Positions 1 to 8,868 of a DNA stretch of 64,000 nucleotides are shown here, in pieces. The stretch comes from Stentor roeselii (Eukaryota > Ciliophora > Heterotrichea > Heterotrichida > Stentoridae), in contig RSEH01000006.1 of assembly GCA_006503475.1 (NCBI GenBank), positions 186,001-250,000 on the forward strand, read 5' to 3'. A program made the translations under genes and the position numbers. Within the stretch, counting starts at the first letter, position 1. The number at the start of each line of letters is the position of its first letter. The notes under the pieces were generated by a model, which ran no database searches, was not told the origin of the DNA, and saw only the letters and a program-made list of their open reading frames with translations.

Positions 1-79
1 CTTAAATTTATCTTTTCCTTTATACACTTATATATTAATAATGAAGAATATCTTTCAATAGGCAGTGAATCTTCTTATA

Positions 80-433
80 ATGGAAAAAGATCCAATCAAG
101 TCAACTCAGTCCACCAACGAGCGCTCAAAGTCCTCAGTGAAAAGCGCCTCCTTATCTGTTGAAAAAAGAAATTCACTGGAATCTTCATCAAATTTCTCTA
201 AAGTAAATAAAGGAAAATTTTCGATACCACATGGTTCATTTAAACGACTCGCAGTATCTTTAACCCCAGACTTCAAATGGAAAAAGTCAGCCCTTGAGTC
301 TCTTCACTACGCAGCAGAAGCTTACATCAAGACCTTGTTTGAAGACACGAATTTAATACTGACGCATTGCAAGAGAAAAACTTTGTTTGTGAAAGACTTG
401 ACGCTAGCCAAACGTATCAGAGGTGAAAATTAA
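80..433 (+). CDS. Divergent histone H3 variant (candidate centromeric CenH3)
   Basis: 117-residue protein with a histone H3 fold in its C-terminal half (about residues 53-117). The strings EAY, LFEDTNL, H-x-KR and the ending LAKRIRGE match alpha-2, alpha-3 and the end of H3 closely. The first 50 residues are Ser/Lys-rich and lack the canonical H3 tail (no ARTKQTARKS). Aligned on F-K-R-L, the region leading into loop 1 is about four residues shorter than in standard H3. The ATG at 80 is chosen over an in-frame GTG at 65 because it follows TTATA directly. A diverged tail on an H3 fold is typical of CenH3 variants, which mark centromeres (in ciliates, in the micronucleus), but a specialised or decaying H3 is equally possible. 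Its stop abuts the stop of the next, convergent gene. Fold: sure; centromere role: inference. Confidence 0.8.
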   Translation: MEKDPIKSTQSTNERSKSSVKSASLSVEKRNSLESSSNFSKVNKGKFSIPHGSFKRLAVSLTPDFKWKKSALESLHYAAEAYIKTLFEDTNLILTHCKRKTLFVKDLTLAKRIRGEN

Positions 434-967
434 TTAAATAGTTCCTTTTTTTAACTTGTTGCCGACTAGTTTTCTTTGGTTCCAAAACACGTAGTTTTTC
501 TTTGTTGCTGGACTTAAGGAAAAGTTTCTCTTTTTCTTTACTGTTGGATATGCGTTTTTACTTGGAAGGGGTCGGAAACTCTTTTGCATGAAATTTACTG
601 TTGTTTGTCGATAGGGGAAGTACTGATGGGTGACATGCGGACTATCTGCTATGAACTCATTGCTAAAAGGAAGAGAGCGATTAACAAATTCAGGAACAAC
701 TGTGCTAGAGTGCTTAGTTATCCCAGAATTTTTCATCACAGGTTCCAACAAAGGTAATTCACGTATTTGAGGTTCAGGTAAATCCTTTAAAAAATTATCT
801 TGTGTCAAACTCTGAGGACTAGCCGAATTAACGTAAACAGTTCGAACACGGCGATTATTTCCCTGATGTATAGCAGAAGAAAAGACCCTGCGTCTCGGAC
901 TGATCGGAGGCGTGTTAAACTTGACCCAAGGTCCAAGTTCATCGAGTTGTAAGTAGATAGGTTTCAT
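434..967 (-). CDS. Basic hypothetical protein
   Basis: 177-residue basic protein that I do not recognise. It has a Pro/Ser/Arg-rich N-terminal half (SPRRR near residue 23) and a Lys-rich C-terminus, with no membrane segment, coiled coil or cysteine motif. Such small, basic, low-complexity proteins are common in ciliate cortical and axonemal structures, but nothing here proves that role. The stop lies immediately next to that of the convergent histone gene. The start at 967 follows an A/T-rich run ending AAATTTA. An uninterrupted 177-codon frame with a typical start context supports a real gene. Confidence 0.6.
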   Translation of the reverse strand: MKPIYLQLDELGPWVKFNTPPISPRRRVFSSAIHQGNNRRVRTVYVNSASPQSLTQDNFLKDLPEPQIRELPLLEPVMKNSGITKHSSTVVPEFVNRSLPFSNEFIADSPHVTHQYFPYRQTTVNFMQKSFRPLPSKNAYPTVKKKRNFSLSPATKKNYVFWNQRKLVGNKLKKGTI

Positions 968-1105
968 TAAATTTTAACCCCTTCAAAAAGATCTCTAATC
1001 ATTTCATTAAAATGTGGTTAATGACGTCACAATAATACCTAAAACTCTTCTAATTTTCGACTATCAACTATAATGCTCTAATCAGATAGAGAATCAATAA
1101 AATTA

Positions 1106-1942
1106 ATGTCAGATTCATTACTTTCTCGTCGTTTTACTCATTGGAACTCAGGAGCTATTGCAGGAACCATCTCAGCCATCGTTCTTCAGCCTTTTGATGT
1201 GTTGAAAACTTACTCTATTGTGGTTAAACGATCAGAAGCTAGTCTAATAGAAGGTTACAGACTAGCGATGTCCAAGTACGGAATTCGAGGCATGTGGCGA
1301 GGAGTTACTCCAGCTGTTTACAGGGCTATCATAGGCTCTGGGTCTTACTTTTTAATATTGGAAGAGCTTAAATATTTCTCATCGGCAAACTCATTTTGGG
1401 TCCTTGGATTTTGTTCTGGTCTTGCAAAGGTCGCTGTGACGATTGCTTGCATGCCGATATCAGTTGTGAAGGTAAGGATGGAGTCTCCTACTTGTTCAGT
1501 ATATTCAGGACTGCGTAATGGACTGAAGACAATATACAATTCTGAAGGCATTCCAGGATTTTATCGAGGACTGATGCCGACTGTAATTCGAGAAGTGCCT
1601 TACTCATCTCTAGGTTATGGGTTCTACGAAAAGTACATTCAAATGATAAACGAAGTCACCTCCAAAGACAGATCAGATCCAAAAGTCACAATGCTGGCAG
1701 GAAGTCTTGCAGGTTTTTCAGCCACTCTAATAACACAGCCTTTCGACGTCTTAAAAACCAAGATAATCTACCAAAGAGTCTCTGGAAGTGACTGCACATC
1801 AATGAAAAAAGCGATATCTTCAATCTACAAAGAAGACGGAATCTTAGGATTTCAACGCGGAATAATCGCCCGACTATGTAGACGTCTATTTTCATTTCCA
1901 CTGGTATGGACAGTTTACGAGCAGATGAAAATAAATATTTAA
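1106..1942 (+). CDS. SLC25A38: Mitochondrial carrier, SLC25A38/Hem25 glycine transporter type
   Basis: 278-residue mitochondrial solute carrier of typical length with three repeats of two helices. The signature P-x-D-x-x-K appears as PFDVLK at residues 29-34 and again in the third repeat. In the second repeat it reads PISVVK, a substitution also known in SLC25A38 (PITVIK there). Segments such as VRMES, the second-repeat YNSEG/YRGL pattern, and the ending VWTVYEQM resemble SLC25A38 more than other carriers. That family brings glycine into the mitochondrial matrix for the first step of heme synthesis. The protein would sit in the inner membrane. The stop is only 2 nt before the ATG of the PH-domain gene. 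Family membership is certain; the glycine assignment is likely. Confidence 0.85.
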   Translation: MSDSLLSRRFTHWNSGAIAGTISAIVLQPFDVLKTYSIVVKRSEASLIEGYRLAMSKYGIRGMWRGVTPAVYRAIIGSGSYFLILEELKYFSSANSFWVLGFCSGLAKVAVTIACMPISVVKVRMESPTCSVYSGLRNGLKTIYNSEGIPGFYRGLMPTVIREVPYSSLGYGFYEKYIQMINEVTSKDRSDPKVTMLAGSLAGFSATLITQPFDVLKTKIIYQRVSGSDCTSMKKAISSIYKEDGILGFQRGIIARLCRRLFSFPLVWTVYEQMKINI

Positions 1943-1944
1943 TA

Positions 1945-2676
1945 ATGGGCTCCAGTTGCGGATGTGAAATTTCAGAAGTCTCAAACGAGTTCTTCAACTT
2001 AGAATTCGAAAAGAACAGCGAAAAGACCCTCTTCGGCCGAGCTTCAAACGAAGAGCACTGGGTGCAAGAAAATCAATCACTTCACACAACTCAAATCTCA
2101 ACAAGACCCAAACGAGGTAAAAGTGTCTCTTCACAAAGAAGTAGAAATCTTGAATCTTTTCACATTTCTTTAAACAGATCAGTTCAAAGCTACACAAAAA
2201 CTGAAGACGAGCCAGATCAAATCATTTACGAAGGAGAACTTTTAAAGTACCGACCAGGGATGAGTGCCGAGTACATCTCACGATGGTGCAGACTGACCTT
2301 CGACGGCTTCGCTTATTACAAATCTCGCTGGGCGGCGACTTGTTCCAACAAAACGCCTCTGGCTTTTATTCCCATTCTTCAAATTCATGAAGTGAGTCAA
2401 GTGAGTCGTTCAGGAAAGCGACTTCAAAATTTATTTGAATTTGAGATTTTCCTGGTACAAGAAGAAGAACTAGTAAAACTCTCAAGGTCCACAGAAGGAT
2501 TCACGTTAAGAAAAAACGACTCACATGATAAAGTCCCTGGCAGCTGGTGGAGTGTCAGGCAAGTCGAGTGGTACACAGCTGAAAGAAGACTTTTATTCGC
2601 TTCTCCAAAGAAAAATGAAGTTAAAACTTGGGTTGAAAAACTGAAAAAAGCGACAAGTGACGTTTTGCTTATATAA
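1945..2676 (+). CDS. PH-domain protein with an N-terminal acylation motif
   Basis: 243-residue protein starting MGSSCGCE, a classic N-myristoylation site (Gly2, Ser at position 6 replaced by Gly-Cys) with cysteines available for palmitoylation. Residues 20-90 are polar and probably disordered. From about residue 93 to the end lies a pleckstrin-homology domain: a YEGELLK beta-1 strand, a central W-C-R-L strand, and the closing amphipathic helix V-K-T-W-V-E-K-L-K-K with its invariant Trp. The likely role is a peripheral membrane adaptor binding phosphoinositides. An in-frame ATG at 1906 lies inside the carrier gene; the ATG at 1945 is preferred because it creates the acylation motif. Only 2 nt separate it from the upstream stop, so the 5' leader must be within the upstream gene or absent. 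Confidence 0.75.
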   Translation: MGSSCGCEISEVSNEFFNLEFEKNSEKTLFGRASNEEHWVQENQSLHTTQISTRPKRGKSVSSQRSRNLESFHISLNRSVQSYTKTEDEPDQIIYEGELLKYRPGMSAEYISRWCRLTFDGFAYYKSRWAATCSNKTPLAFIPILQIHEVSQVSRSGKRLQNLFEFEIFLVQEEELVKLSRSTEGFTLRKNDSHDKVPGSWWSVRQVEWYTAERRLLFASPKKNEVKTWVEKLKKATSDVLLI

Positions 2677-2694
2677 ATTTAAAGTTTTCAATTA

Positions 2695-3606
2695 TTAACG
2701 CCCGAATGACAGGAAAGGAGAAGTAAACTCGTCGTCATCTGACAGTCGAGAAGACGCTCCAGGTGAAAAAAGGCCCAAGTCTAACTGCCCTCTATTTGTA
2801 ACAATATGTGCAGGGCGCTCTGCCACATGTTCCAGTCGGATAGGCGCTGCGAGGCTTGCATTTTGCAAAGAAAGTGCAGCGATTTCGCTTTCTCGCTTCC
2901 ACTCCATGAAAGCGACGGCTTTCACAACACAATCTGAGTCCTGTGGCAGAATAAAAGGCTCAGTGTAGAAGGTTCCAGTCATGTCAGAAGGCAAACTACC
3001 GTCCAGGGTGTAGCGGATGAAAGAGCCTTGCACGGAACTGATGATTATTTGGTGATGGTCGTTTAACTTGTTTATTGTTATCGTCGGCTTCGATGTCCTT
3101 TCAACGTGATCTGCTTCGTAAAGCTTTGTCGCTTTTATGTCTTGGTCTTGTGGAAATGGAGGCACGAATGCCATTGGAAGGACGTCAACTCGGTTCCAAC
3201 TTGCTGGCGCGGAAGAGGTCCCGCTTATGCGAAGACTGTAAAGGATCAACTCGCGAAGAGGGACTTTTTCTGAATGGAAATCACGGCAGTTTGAGGAAAG
3301 GTCTAACTCTTCTTGAACTTCTTCTAGTTTTGTCTCGAGAGATGTGTAGGAGGATAGAAGAAGATGGCACTTTAAGAAAAATTCTTCCTTTTTTGAAGTG
3401 ATTTTTTGATTTAAGGATCTTATTTTTTCTTCTCGCTTTGCGGTTTCTTGGACTTTTTAAGGCTTACGATCTTGGATTTGATTTGAGATTAAGGATAGCT
3501 GAGAGGATATGTTTAGCTCGGATGTGTTTGATGATCTTAGGGATTGCAGGTGTTGGAGAATTGAGGCTTTTAACTTTAGAAGGTCTTTTTTTAGGGTGCT
3601 GCTCAT
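2695..3606 (-). CDS. Coiled-coil protein with a chitobiase C-terminal-like (CHB_HEX_C) domain
   Basis: 298 residues after removal of one 15-nt intron at 3453-3467 (GTAAGCCTTAAAAAG), which carries the only in-frame stop; both flanks then read as one frame. The N-terminal 110 residues form a coiled coil rich in Lys, Glu and Leu. Around residues 150-235 is a beta-sandwich resembling the chitobiase/beta-hexosaminidase C-terminal domain, recognised by I-x-Y-T-L-D-G-S-x-P-S followed by the F-Y-T-E-P-F strand. The C-terminal tail is Ser/Asp-rich. This small domain occurs in many non-enzymatic protist proteins, so no enzymatic activity is implied. The ATG at 3606 follows AATAATAAAAA. The exon join is strong; the function is unknown. 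Confidence 0.75.
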
Positions 3607-3728
3607 TTTTTATTATTGAGATTATCGTGAGGAAGATTTTATGAAGATTTTTGAAAATTAGAGTAGAAAGGTCTAGCTAATTTTCAGATTGTTATTTAAT
3701 TATCATAACTCTCATAAAGATCTAACTA

Positions 3729-6560
3729 TTAAACCTGTCTAATATAAACTTGAGGCCAGGTTCCATTCTCTCTCCAAAACTCAGAAACACTATGAAAAAC
3801 TCTTTCTCCATCATATCCAGCACTTTCTTCATCCTCCTTCATTTTAAAAGCTAGAGCATGCAAATTAAGTCTTCTAGGTCTATTCACAAAAACATCCAAA
3901 AACATTTCCTTAAACTCCCTCAACTGAGTCTGTCTAATTTCTTTCTTGACCACATTTTTCCTATTAAAGTTATAACTTGAGTTATCAACTTCAAACTTAA
4001 ACCTGTTAAATTCATCCTTGAGGCTTAAATCCTTCTTAAAAGTAGTCTTAATACTAGCCACTTTAATCTGTTCAAGTCTATTTTCATCAATTTTTTCCAA
4101 TTCTTCAGCCATACCCTTGATAAACTCATTAATTCTCTGAAACAAGAAGCTAGGATGTTTAACAGAGCTCTGAATACAAACCACAAAGTTGAGAATTCCT
4201 CTAATTTCATGACTATAGCTCCAAACAATATACCCCAGCTGTTCTTTAGTCCTCAAAACATCGAAACAAGGCTCATCCAAGAAGTTATCAATCATGGCAA
4301 GTACCCCTTGGGCCTTAAAACTCATTTTTCCGACTTGCCACTGAGAAATAACAGCAGAGTTAGTATCACTTGCATCAGGCAGATGACTGGCCAGCCTGGT
4401 CTGAGTCTTTTTCGTGATTTTCAATGACTTGATCGTAGAAAACTCTTCAGTGGTCATGAAAGTGCATTGTTTTCTCTTCTCAAATCCTTCAATACTAGAA
4501 GTAACCATCGAAGTCACTGCTTCACTTGTAATGTTTCCAACGACCAGCCATTCAAAATGAACATTTTTCAGCCATCTCGGGCAAAACCAGACAAAATCAG
4601 CGAATTCCATCGTTTCCAAAGCTTTCAACTTGGCCTTATTCGTGAAGTACCCGCCGCTTAAGTTGGTTTCATAGACCAGCCGTTGGACATGCTCGTAAGG
4701 TTTCGAAAAGTCAACATTTTTGAACTTTAGCAGAAATTGCGACTTCAGGTCGTTGAAGAGAGACTCGTCTGAAGCCTCGACTTGAGCAGAAGCGAGACTT
4801 TCAACGATGAACTGAAAAAAAGATGCGAATTTTTGACTAAATCCATTCAATTGAACACGAACTCCAAACTTATCAACGTCAATTGAAAAGTTAAGTCCTG
4901 CAATCTCGGCTTGATAAGCCTCTTCCCTGATTTTTTCTTTGATGAACTTCACGAAGAGTTCTGCTAAAATATAAGAAAAGACACTTACATCGAATCGGAC
5001 TGAGTTACAAGAAATAAGGACCTGGCCGTAGACCTTGTCCATGTCGAACTTGGAACTTTTCTTATAAAAGACTCGAGTTTTCTCGTTTCTCAGGATTTCT
5101 GATGGCGTCTTGCTTTCGGAAAGGCCGACTGTTAAGTGACTTGAAGGGATGTAAGGGTTCACAGGGGGATGAGCGAGTTGTTTGGCCGTCAGGTCCAGGT
5201 TAGGACTTTTTAATCTTGCCAGAAGTTCACCGTCGAGATCTTCAGTTAAATAAGAAGTCCCGTACCACTTTTCCTTCAACATCCTCGACTGGTCCAGGTC
5301 TTTTGAAATGAGAAAAACTTGCAAAAACTGAACGTCAAGACACTTTATGCAGTCTTTTATCAGGTTCTCATCAAATTTCTCAAAAAGCTCAGCTCCTGTT
5401 AAGACCTTCGATGATGGGTACTTCTGAAGCCTTGCACTGAGTTTTTGAGAGTACCAAAAGGGATCTTCTTTGTTTTTGAAAGTGAATTCGGAATAAGCCA
5501 CTGCTTTCAGCTCGTTGAAAATCCATTCTTGTGGATTGTGCTGGTTTAGGTATTCGATGTACCCATAGACAATTTCAAGAACTTTTTCGTATTGCTGAAG
5601 TCCTTTTTCAGTCAGTTTGACATCAATATAAAGGTAAGAGTACGAGCTGAAGTCTTCATCGATGGAAGAAGTCAGTTCTTCAGCAAGGTTAAAATATTTC
5701 AAGTAACTCAAAAGACTATTTTTGCCCTCATGTCCCAGTAGGTTGCTCAAATATAAATGCGGCTTTTCCTGATATAACTGAGCCTGTTCTGGCAAGGTCC
5801 AAAGTAGTTTCAAGGTTCTTGAGTCTTTCACAGGTACTATCCTCGTGATTTTCCCTCTATTTGCGAATTGAGGCACTCCAAAGTGAGGCATCTGAATATC
5901 CTTATTAACCACTGCCGAAAACAACTCGACCGCCCAAGCTCTAAGACTCTCAGCAGGTTCTTTCCCATAAATCACAAGACTCATCAAATTCGCGCTATAA
6001 TACTTCTCATAAAACTCAATCACTAACCCTCTAATCCCTTCAACATCCAACGTTTCCTTATTCCCAATTCCAAAATGATTAAAAGGTGCACTAAGTGAAT
6101 TTCTCAAGATTTGATAAATTCTCCAGTTATCATCTTGTAAATTTTTATTATACTCTGAATCCACTGCTTTCAGCTCTCTTTCCACAGAGTCACTTAAAAA
6201 CAACGGCTCAATGAAGAACTGAGCAAAGATGTCTAAGGCTTCACGGAAGTGGTCAGAACCGACTTTAAAGAAATAGTTTGTATTTTCACTTGCGGTGTAA
6301 GCATTAGAGTACCCGGAGTGACTTGTCAAGAAGTTGCTGTACTCGTTCTCGCCTGGGTACTTCTTGGTGCCCATGAAGAGCATGTGTTCCAAGAAATGGG
6401 CAATTCCGTGCCGGGTCTCGTACAAGGATCCGACCTTTACATTAACCGCGGCTGCTGAATGCTCAGCCTCAGGGTCGCTTATCACTAAGCATTTGATTCG
6501 ATTTTCTAACTCAAAAGCTTCGAAGACTCTGGAGTCTTTTTCGCTCTTTTCCACAGACAT
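3729..6560 (-). CDS. Insulysin-type M16 zinc metalloprotease
   Basis: 943 residues, the usual size of a single-chain insulin-degrading enzyme. The inverted zinc motif H-F-L-E-H is at residues 55-59 (Glu58 the catalytic base), and the distal zinc-ligand glutamate is in the VDSEYNKN segment near residue 136. The surrounding E-H-M-L-F-M-G-T-K-K-Y-P-G-E-N and SNAYT strings are diagnostic. Four M16 modules are implied by length, and the C-terminal half keeps the R-T-K-E-Q-L-G-Y motif of the substrate-contact region. Members cleave peptides of less than about 70 residues in the cytosol, mitochondria or peroxisomes; no clear targeting signal is seen. The ATG at 6560 is preferred over one 18 codons upstream because the longer form would overlap the divergent gene's start. 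Confidence 0.92.
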   Translation of the reverse strand: MSVEKSEKDSRVFEAFELENRIKCLVISDPEAEHSAAAVNVKVGSLYETRHGIAHFLEHMLFMGTKKYPGENEYSNFLTSHSGYSNAYTASENTNYFFKVGSDHFREALDIFAQFFIEPLFLSDSVERELKAVDSEYNKNLQDDNWRIYQILRNSLSAPFNHFGIGNKETLDVEGIRGLVIEFYEKYYSANLMSLVIYGKEPAESLRAWAVELFSAVVNKDIQMPHFGVPQFANRGKITRIVPVKDSRTLKLLWTLPEQAQLYQEKPHLYLSNLLGHEGKNSLLSYLKYFNLAEELTSSIDEDFSSYSYLYIDVKLTEKGLQQYEKVLEIVYGYIEYLNQHNPQEWIFNELKAVAYSEFTFKNKEDPFWYSQKLSARLQKYPSSKVLTGAELFEKFDENLIKDCIKCLDVQFLQVFLISKDLDQSRMLKEKWYGTSYLTEDLDGELLARLKSPNLDLTAKQLAHPPVNPYIPSSHLTVGLSESKTPSEILRNEKTRVFYKKSSKFDMDKVYGQVLISCNSVRFDVSVFSYILAELFVKFIKEKIREEAYQAEIAGLNFSIDVDKFGVRVQLNGFSQKFASFFQFIVESLASAQVEASDESLFNDLKSQFLLKFKNVDFSKPYEHVQRLVYETNLSGGYFTNKAKLKALETMEFADFVWFCPRWLKNVHFEWLVVGNITSEAVTSMVTSSIEGFEKRKQCTFMTTEEFSTIKSLKITKKTQTRLASHLPDASDTNSAVISQWQVGKMSFKAQGVLAMIDNFLDEPCFDVLRTKEQLGYIVWSYSHEIRGILNFVVCIQSSVKHPSFLFQRINEFIKGMAEELEKIDENRLEQIKVASIKTTFKKDLSLKDEFNRFKFEVDNSSYNFNRKNVVKKEIRQTQLREFKEMFLDVFVNRPRRLNLHALAFKMKEDEESAGYDGERVFHSVSEFWRENGTWPQVYIRQV

Positions 6561-6570
6561 TTCTAAGAAA
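6561..6570. promoter_or_regulatory. 10-bp spacer between divergent start codons
   Basis: TTCTAAGAAA is all that separates the ATG of the M16 protease (minus strand) from the ATG of the coiled-coil gene (plus strand). It is an imperfect palindrome (TTCT/AGAA). Any core promoter for the pair must include this string or lie in coding sequence. Confidence 0.4.
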
Positions 6571-8277
6571 ATGTCTGAATCGAATTTAACTGAGACCTTG
6601 CAAGAAGAGATCAAAATGATTAAAGGTCAGATGATGGGAATGATGAATATTGTTCAAGACTTCAAAGACCTGAAGTTAAGGAGGAAGATTTCAGGAGATG
6701 CTCTTGGATTTTCAGCTGTTTTGATGATGGTGATTAAAGAAGAACTGTTAAAAGAAGTTAATATGATTAATTTCAACTTAAGAGACCAGATAAATGAATT
6801 GAAAGAAGTAGTTGAGATTAACAAACAAGAAACTCTTGATAAATTCGAAGGGTTTCAAGGAAGTTTACTTGGACTTGATGAGATTTTAAGTGAAACAAAT
6901 GAAAATATTTCGAATATTCGAGGACATGTTAATAAGTTTTACGATAAATTTGATGATATTCGGAAAAACTTTGATGAAAAAGCTGCCCTGACTGACTTAA
7001 ACGAGGTAAAACTTAAATGCAAACAATTCGCCTTTCAAAGTCAAGTGGACCTGATGACTCAAGAGCTGAGTTTAAAAGCTCCTAGAGAGTCTTTCGACAA
7101 GTTACATAGAAAAGTAGTGGACTTTGAAGACACTCTTCCAAGTTTCATAAAAAAATATGAAGTGGATGAAATAAAAACAGGAGTCAAATATGACATCGAG
7201 TCTTACTTAGACCTCAACTTCATGCTTCAAGAGGACTTTTTAACGTATAAAGACATCGTCCATGCAAAGCACCAGAAGTTTGAAGATGACTTCAAAGGAC
7301 TCATCCACAAAGTCGAAAGCAACAACAAGCTCACCAAAGACCATCTCGCGAGATTCAGCCAGAAACTCACGAAAAAGCCTTGGAAAAAAGATGTGGAAAG
7401 ACTTGACAGAGAAATCACTTCTCTCGCTAAAATCACTGAACTTAAAGATCTGGAATATTCAATCTTCCCTGCACTTTATCTGTGTCAAGAAACTGTTAAA
7501 AAATATGGAGATAAAATTGACGAATTTGAAAGAATTTTAACGAGATATGACGAGATCCTCTTGGAAAAAGCTTCGAAGGACGACGTCAAGTTTTACTCAG
7601 AAAAACTGAAAAGTTTCTTGAAATCCGATGATTTCGAAGAGTTTCACATACTTTATGAGCAGCAAGTGAAAGACCAAAAATATCATATTAGTGAAATCTC
7701 ATCACAAATATCTTCAATCAACTCACTTATGTCTTCTCATTCTTCGAAACTAGACAGAATAAAAAAAGAAACAAAAGAAACAAGTCATGTAGCTTCTCAA
7801 CTTCAGTCAATCAGAGATGATTTGATGCAAAAAGCTGACAAAATTGATTTTCATGCAGTGATGGATATGATGGGGCGAAAGGAAGACCTGGAAAAAGTGA
7901 CGGAAAAATGTGAGGTTTTCCAAAAGCAATTTGAACTAAGCAGTATTTTAAACTTCACCCTATGCCGAACTCTTCTAGGCAGTGGAGAAAGTACAAGTTC
8001 TCTAGTCCAGCAGCGTCAAGACGTTTTCCGAAAGATGCAAAATCTGGTCAGCTGGGTAAACGGCGACGAGCCAAGAGTAAAAAGCACTGTTCCATGGCGA
8101 GTGACTCCCACAGTTCGACAAGAGTTATTTCTCTCCAAAGAAGAAAGTCTCAAGCAAATTCCTCGAACTGCCAGAAACGGCACAGCCCGGATCAAGATGC
8201 GTCCAAAACGATTCACGCCAAGACTTGAATTCGCTTCATTAGACGCAAGCCACAACTTTGGAAACACAGTCCTTTGA
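6571..8277 (+). CDS. Coiled-coil protein, unknown
   Basis: 568 residues, ending in TGA. Most of the protein from residue 3 to about 490 is predicted by eye to be alpha-helical with repeated heptads (frequent Leu/Ile/Phe at a/d positions and Lys/Glu/Asp elsewhere). The last 80 residues are basic and less regular, with R-x-T-P and K-R-F-T-P-R-L motifs. There is no catalytic motif. A long helical rod with a basic tail fits a cytoskeletal, basal-body or ciliary structural role, which remains inference. The ATG at 6571 lies 10 bp from the start of the divergent protease gene; later Met codons at 6616 onward are alternatives. Confidence 0.7.
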   Translation: MSESNLTETLQEEIKMIKGQMMGMMNIVQDFKDLKLRRKISGDALGFSAVLMMVIKEELLKEVNMINFNLRDQINELKEVVEINKQETLDKFEGFQGSLLGLDEILSETNENISNIRGHVNKFYDKFDDIRKNFDEKAALTDLNEVKLKCKQFAFQSQVDLMTQELSLKAPRESFDKLHRKVVDFEDTLPSFIKKYEVDEIKTGVKYDIESYLDLNFMLQEDFLTYKDIVHAKHQKFEDDFKGLIHKVESNNKLTKDHLARFSQKLTKKPWKKDVERLDREITSLAKITELKDLEYSIFPALYLCQETVKKYGDKIDEFERILTRYDEILLEKASKDDVKFYSEKLKSFLKSDDFEEFHILYEQQVKDQKYHISEISSQISSINSLMSSHSSKLDRIKKETKETSHVASQLQSIRDDLMQKADKIDFHAVMDMMGRKEDLEKVTEKCEVFQKQFELSSILNFTLCRTLLGSGESTSSLVQQRQDVFRKMQNLVSWVNGDEPRVKSTVPWRVTPTVRQELFLSKEESLKQIPRTARNGTARIKMRPKRFTPRLEFASLDASHNFGNTVL

Positions 8278-8317
8278 TGAGTTAATATGTAAATGCTTTT
8301 TTGAATAGTGGATAAAT

Positions 8318-8572
8318 ATGAGTGGAGCAGATAGAACAAGGCAACAACCTGGAGGAAATTCAACTTTTTCTCTTGGCTGGGGAGCTGAAGAAAAGAAAGA
8401 AACTGAAGAAGAAAGGAGAAAACGAGAGGAAGCTGAAAAAAAGAAGAAGGAGGAAGAAGAAGCTGCTAAAAAGGCACAGGAGGAACAGTGGAAGAAACAG
8501 TTGGATGAAGCGAGGAGTTCTAATAAACCTAGAGCACCTCCTGGTGGCGCCAGTAGTATTAGCTTTGGTTAA
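8318..8572 (+). CDS. Small SPIRAL1/Jupiter-like protein with paired PGG motifs
   Basis: 84 residues: a P-G-G-x-S motif followed by F-S-L-G-W near the N-terminus, a highly charged Lys/Glu helix (residues 24-65), then P-P-G-G-x-S-S-I-S-F-G at the very end. A pair of P-G-G-x-S...G motifs at the two ends of a short protein is the layout of plant SPIRAL1, and related motifs occur in the Jupiter/HN1 family; both are microtubule-associated. The single charged helix between them is compatible with a microtubule role. The start follows GATAAAT. Homology over such short motifs is suggestive only. Confidence 0.6.
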   Translation: MSGADRTRQQPGGNSTFSLGWGAEEKKETEEERRKREEAEKKKKEEEEAAKKAQEEQWKKQLDEARSSNKPRAPPGGASSISFG

Positions 8573-8868
8573 TATCGTAAAGGTAGATGGTATGAGAGTG
8601 GATTGGATGTCGATTTAGGGGTTGAGAGGATTTTATGATTAAGGGTGGTATTTGGAGTATTTATTTCAGAGATTTGGTTATTAAGAATCATCATTGGAGA
8701 ATGAGGATAATTTATAAGGGTGGCTTTATTCGATAGAAAGATAAGATTTATAAGTTTGATGAATTTAATTTTTATAGATGATGAGAATTGAACTAGGAAG
8801 TAATTGGAAAACTAAATTTTATCATTTAATAATAGTATCTTAACGATTCATACACTATCTTATAATAA

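Noticed and set aside
297-420. Extra intron in the histone gene
   Set aside because: GTATCTTTAACCCCAG at about 250 is 16 nt with GT...AG ends, but removing it shifts the frame and destroys the H3 match, while the unspliced frame is open.
3075-3644. Plus-strand ORFs opposite the chitobiase-like protein gene
   Set aside because: They are C-poor shadows of the minus-strand exons; the minus strand gives a coherent protein with a clear intron.
6334-6570. Upstream extension of the coiled-coil gene
   Set aside because: The longer frame runs antisense through the conserved zinc-motif region of the M16 protease; the ATG at 6571 is sufficient.
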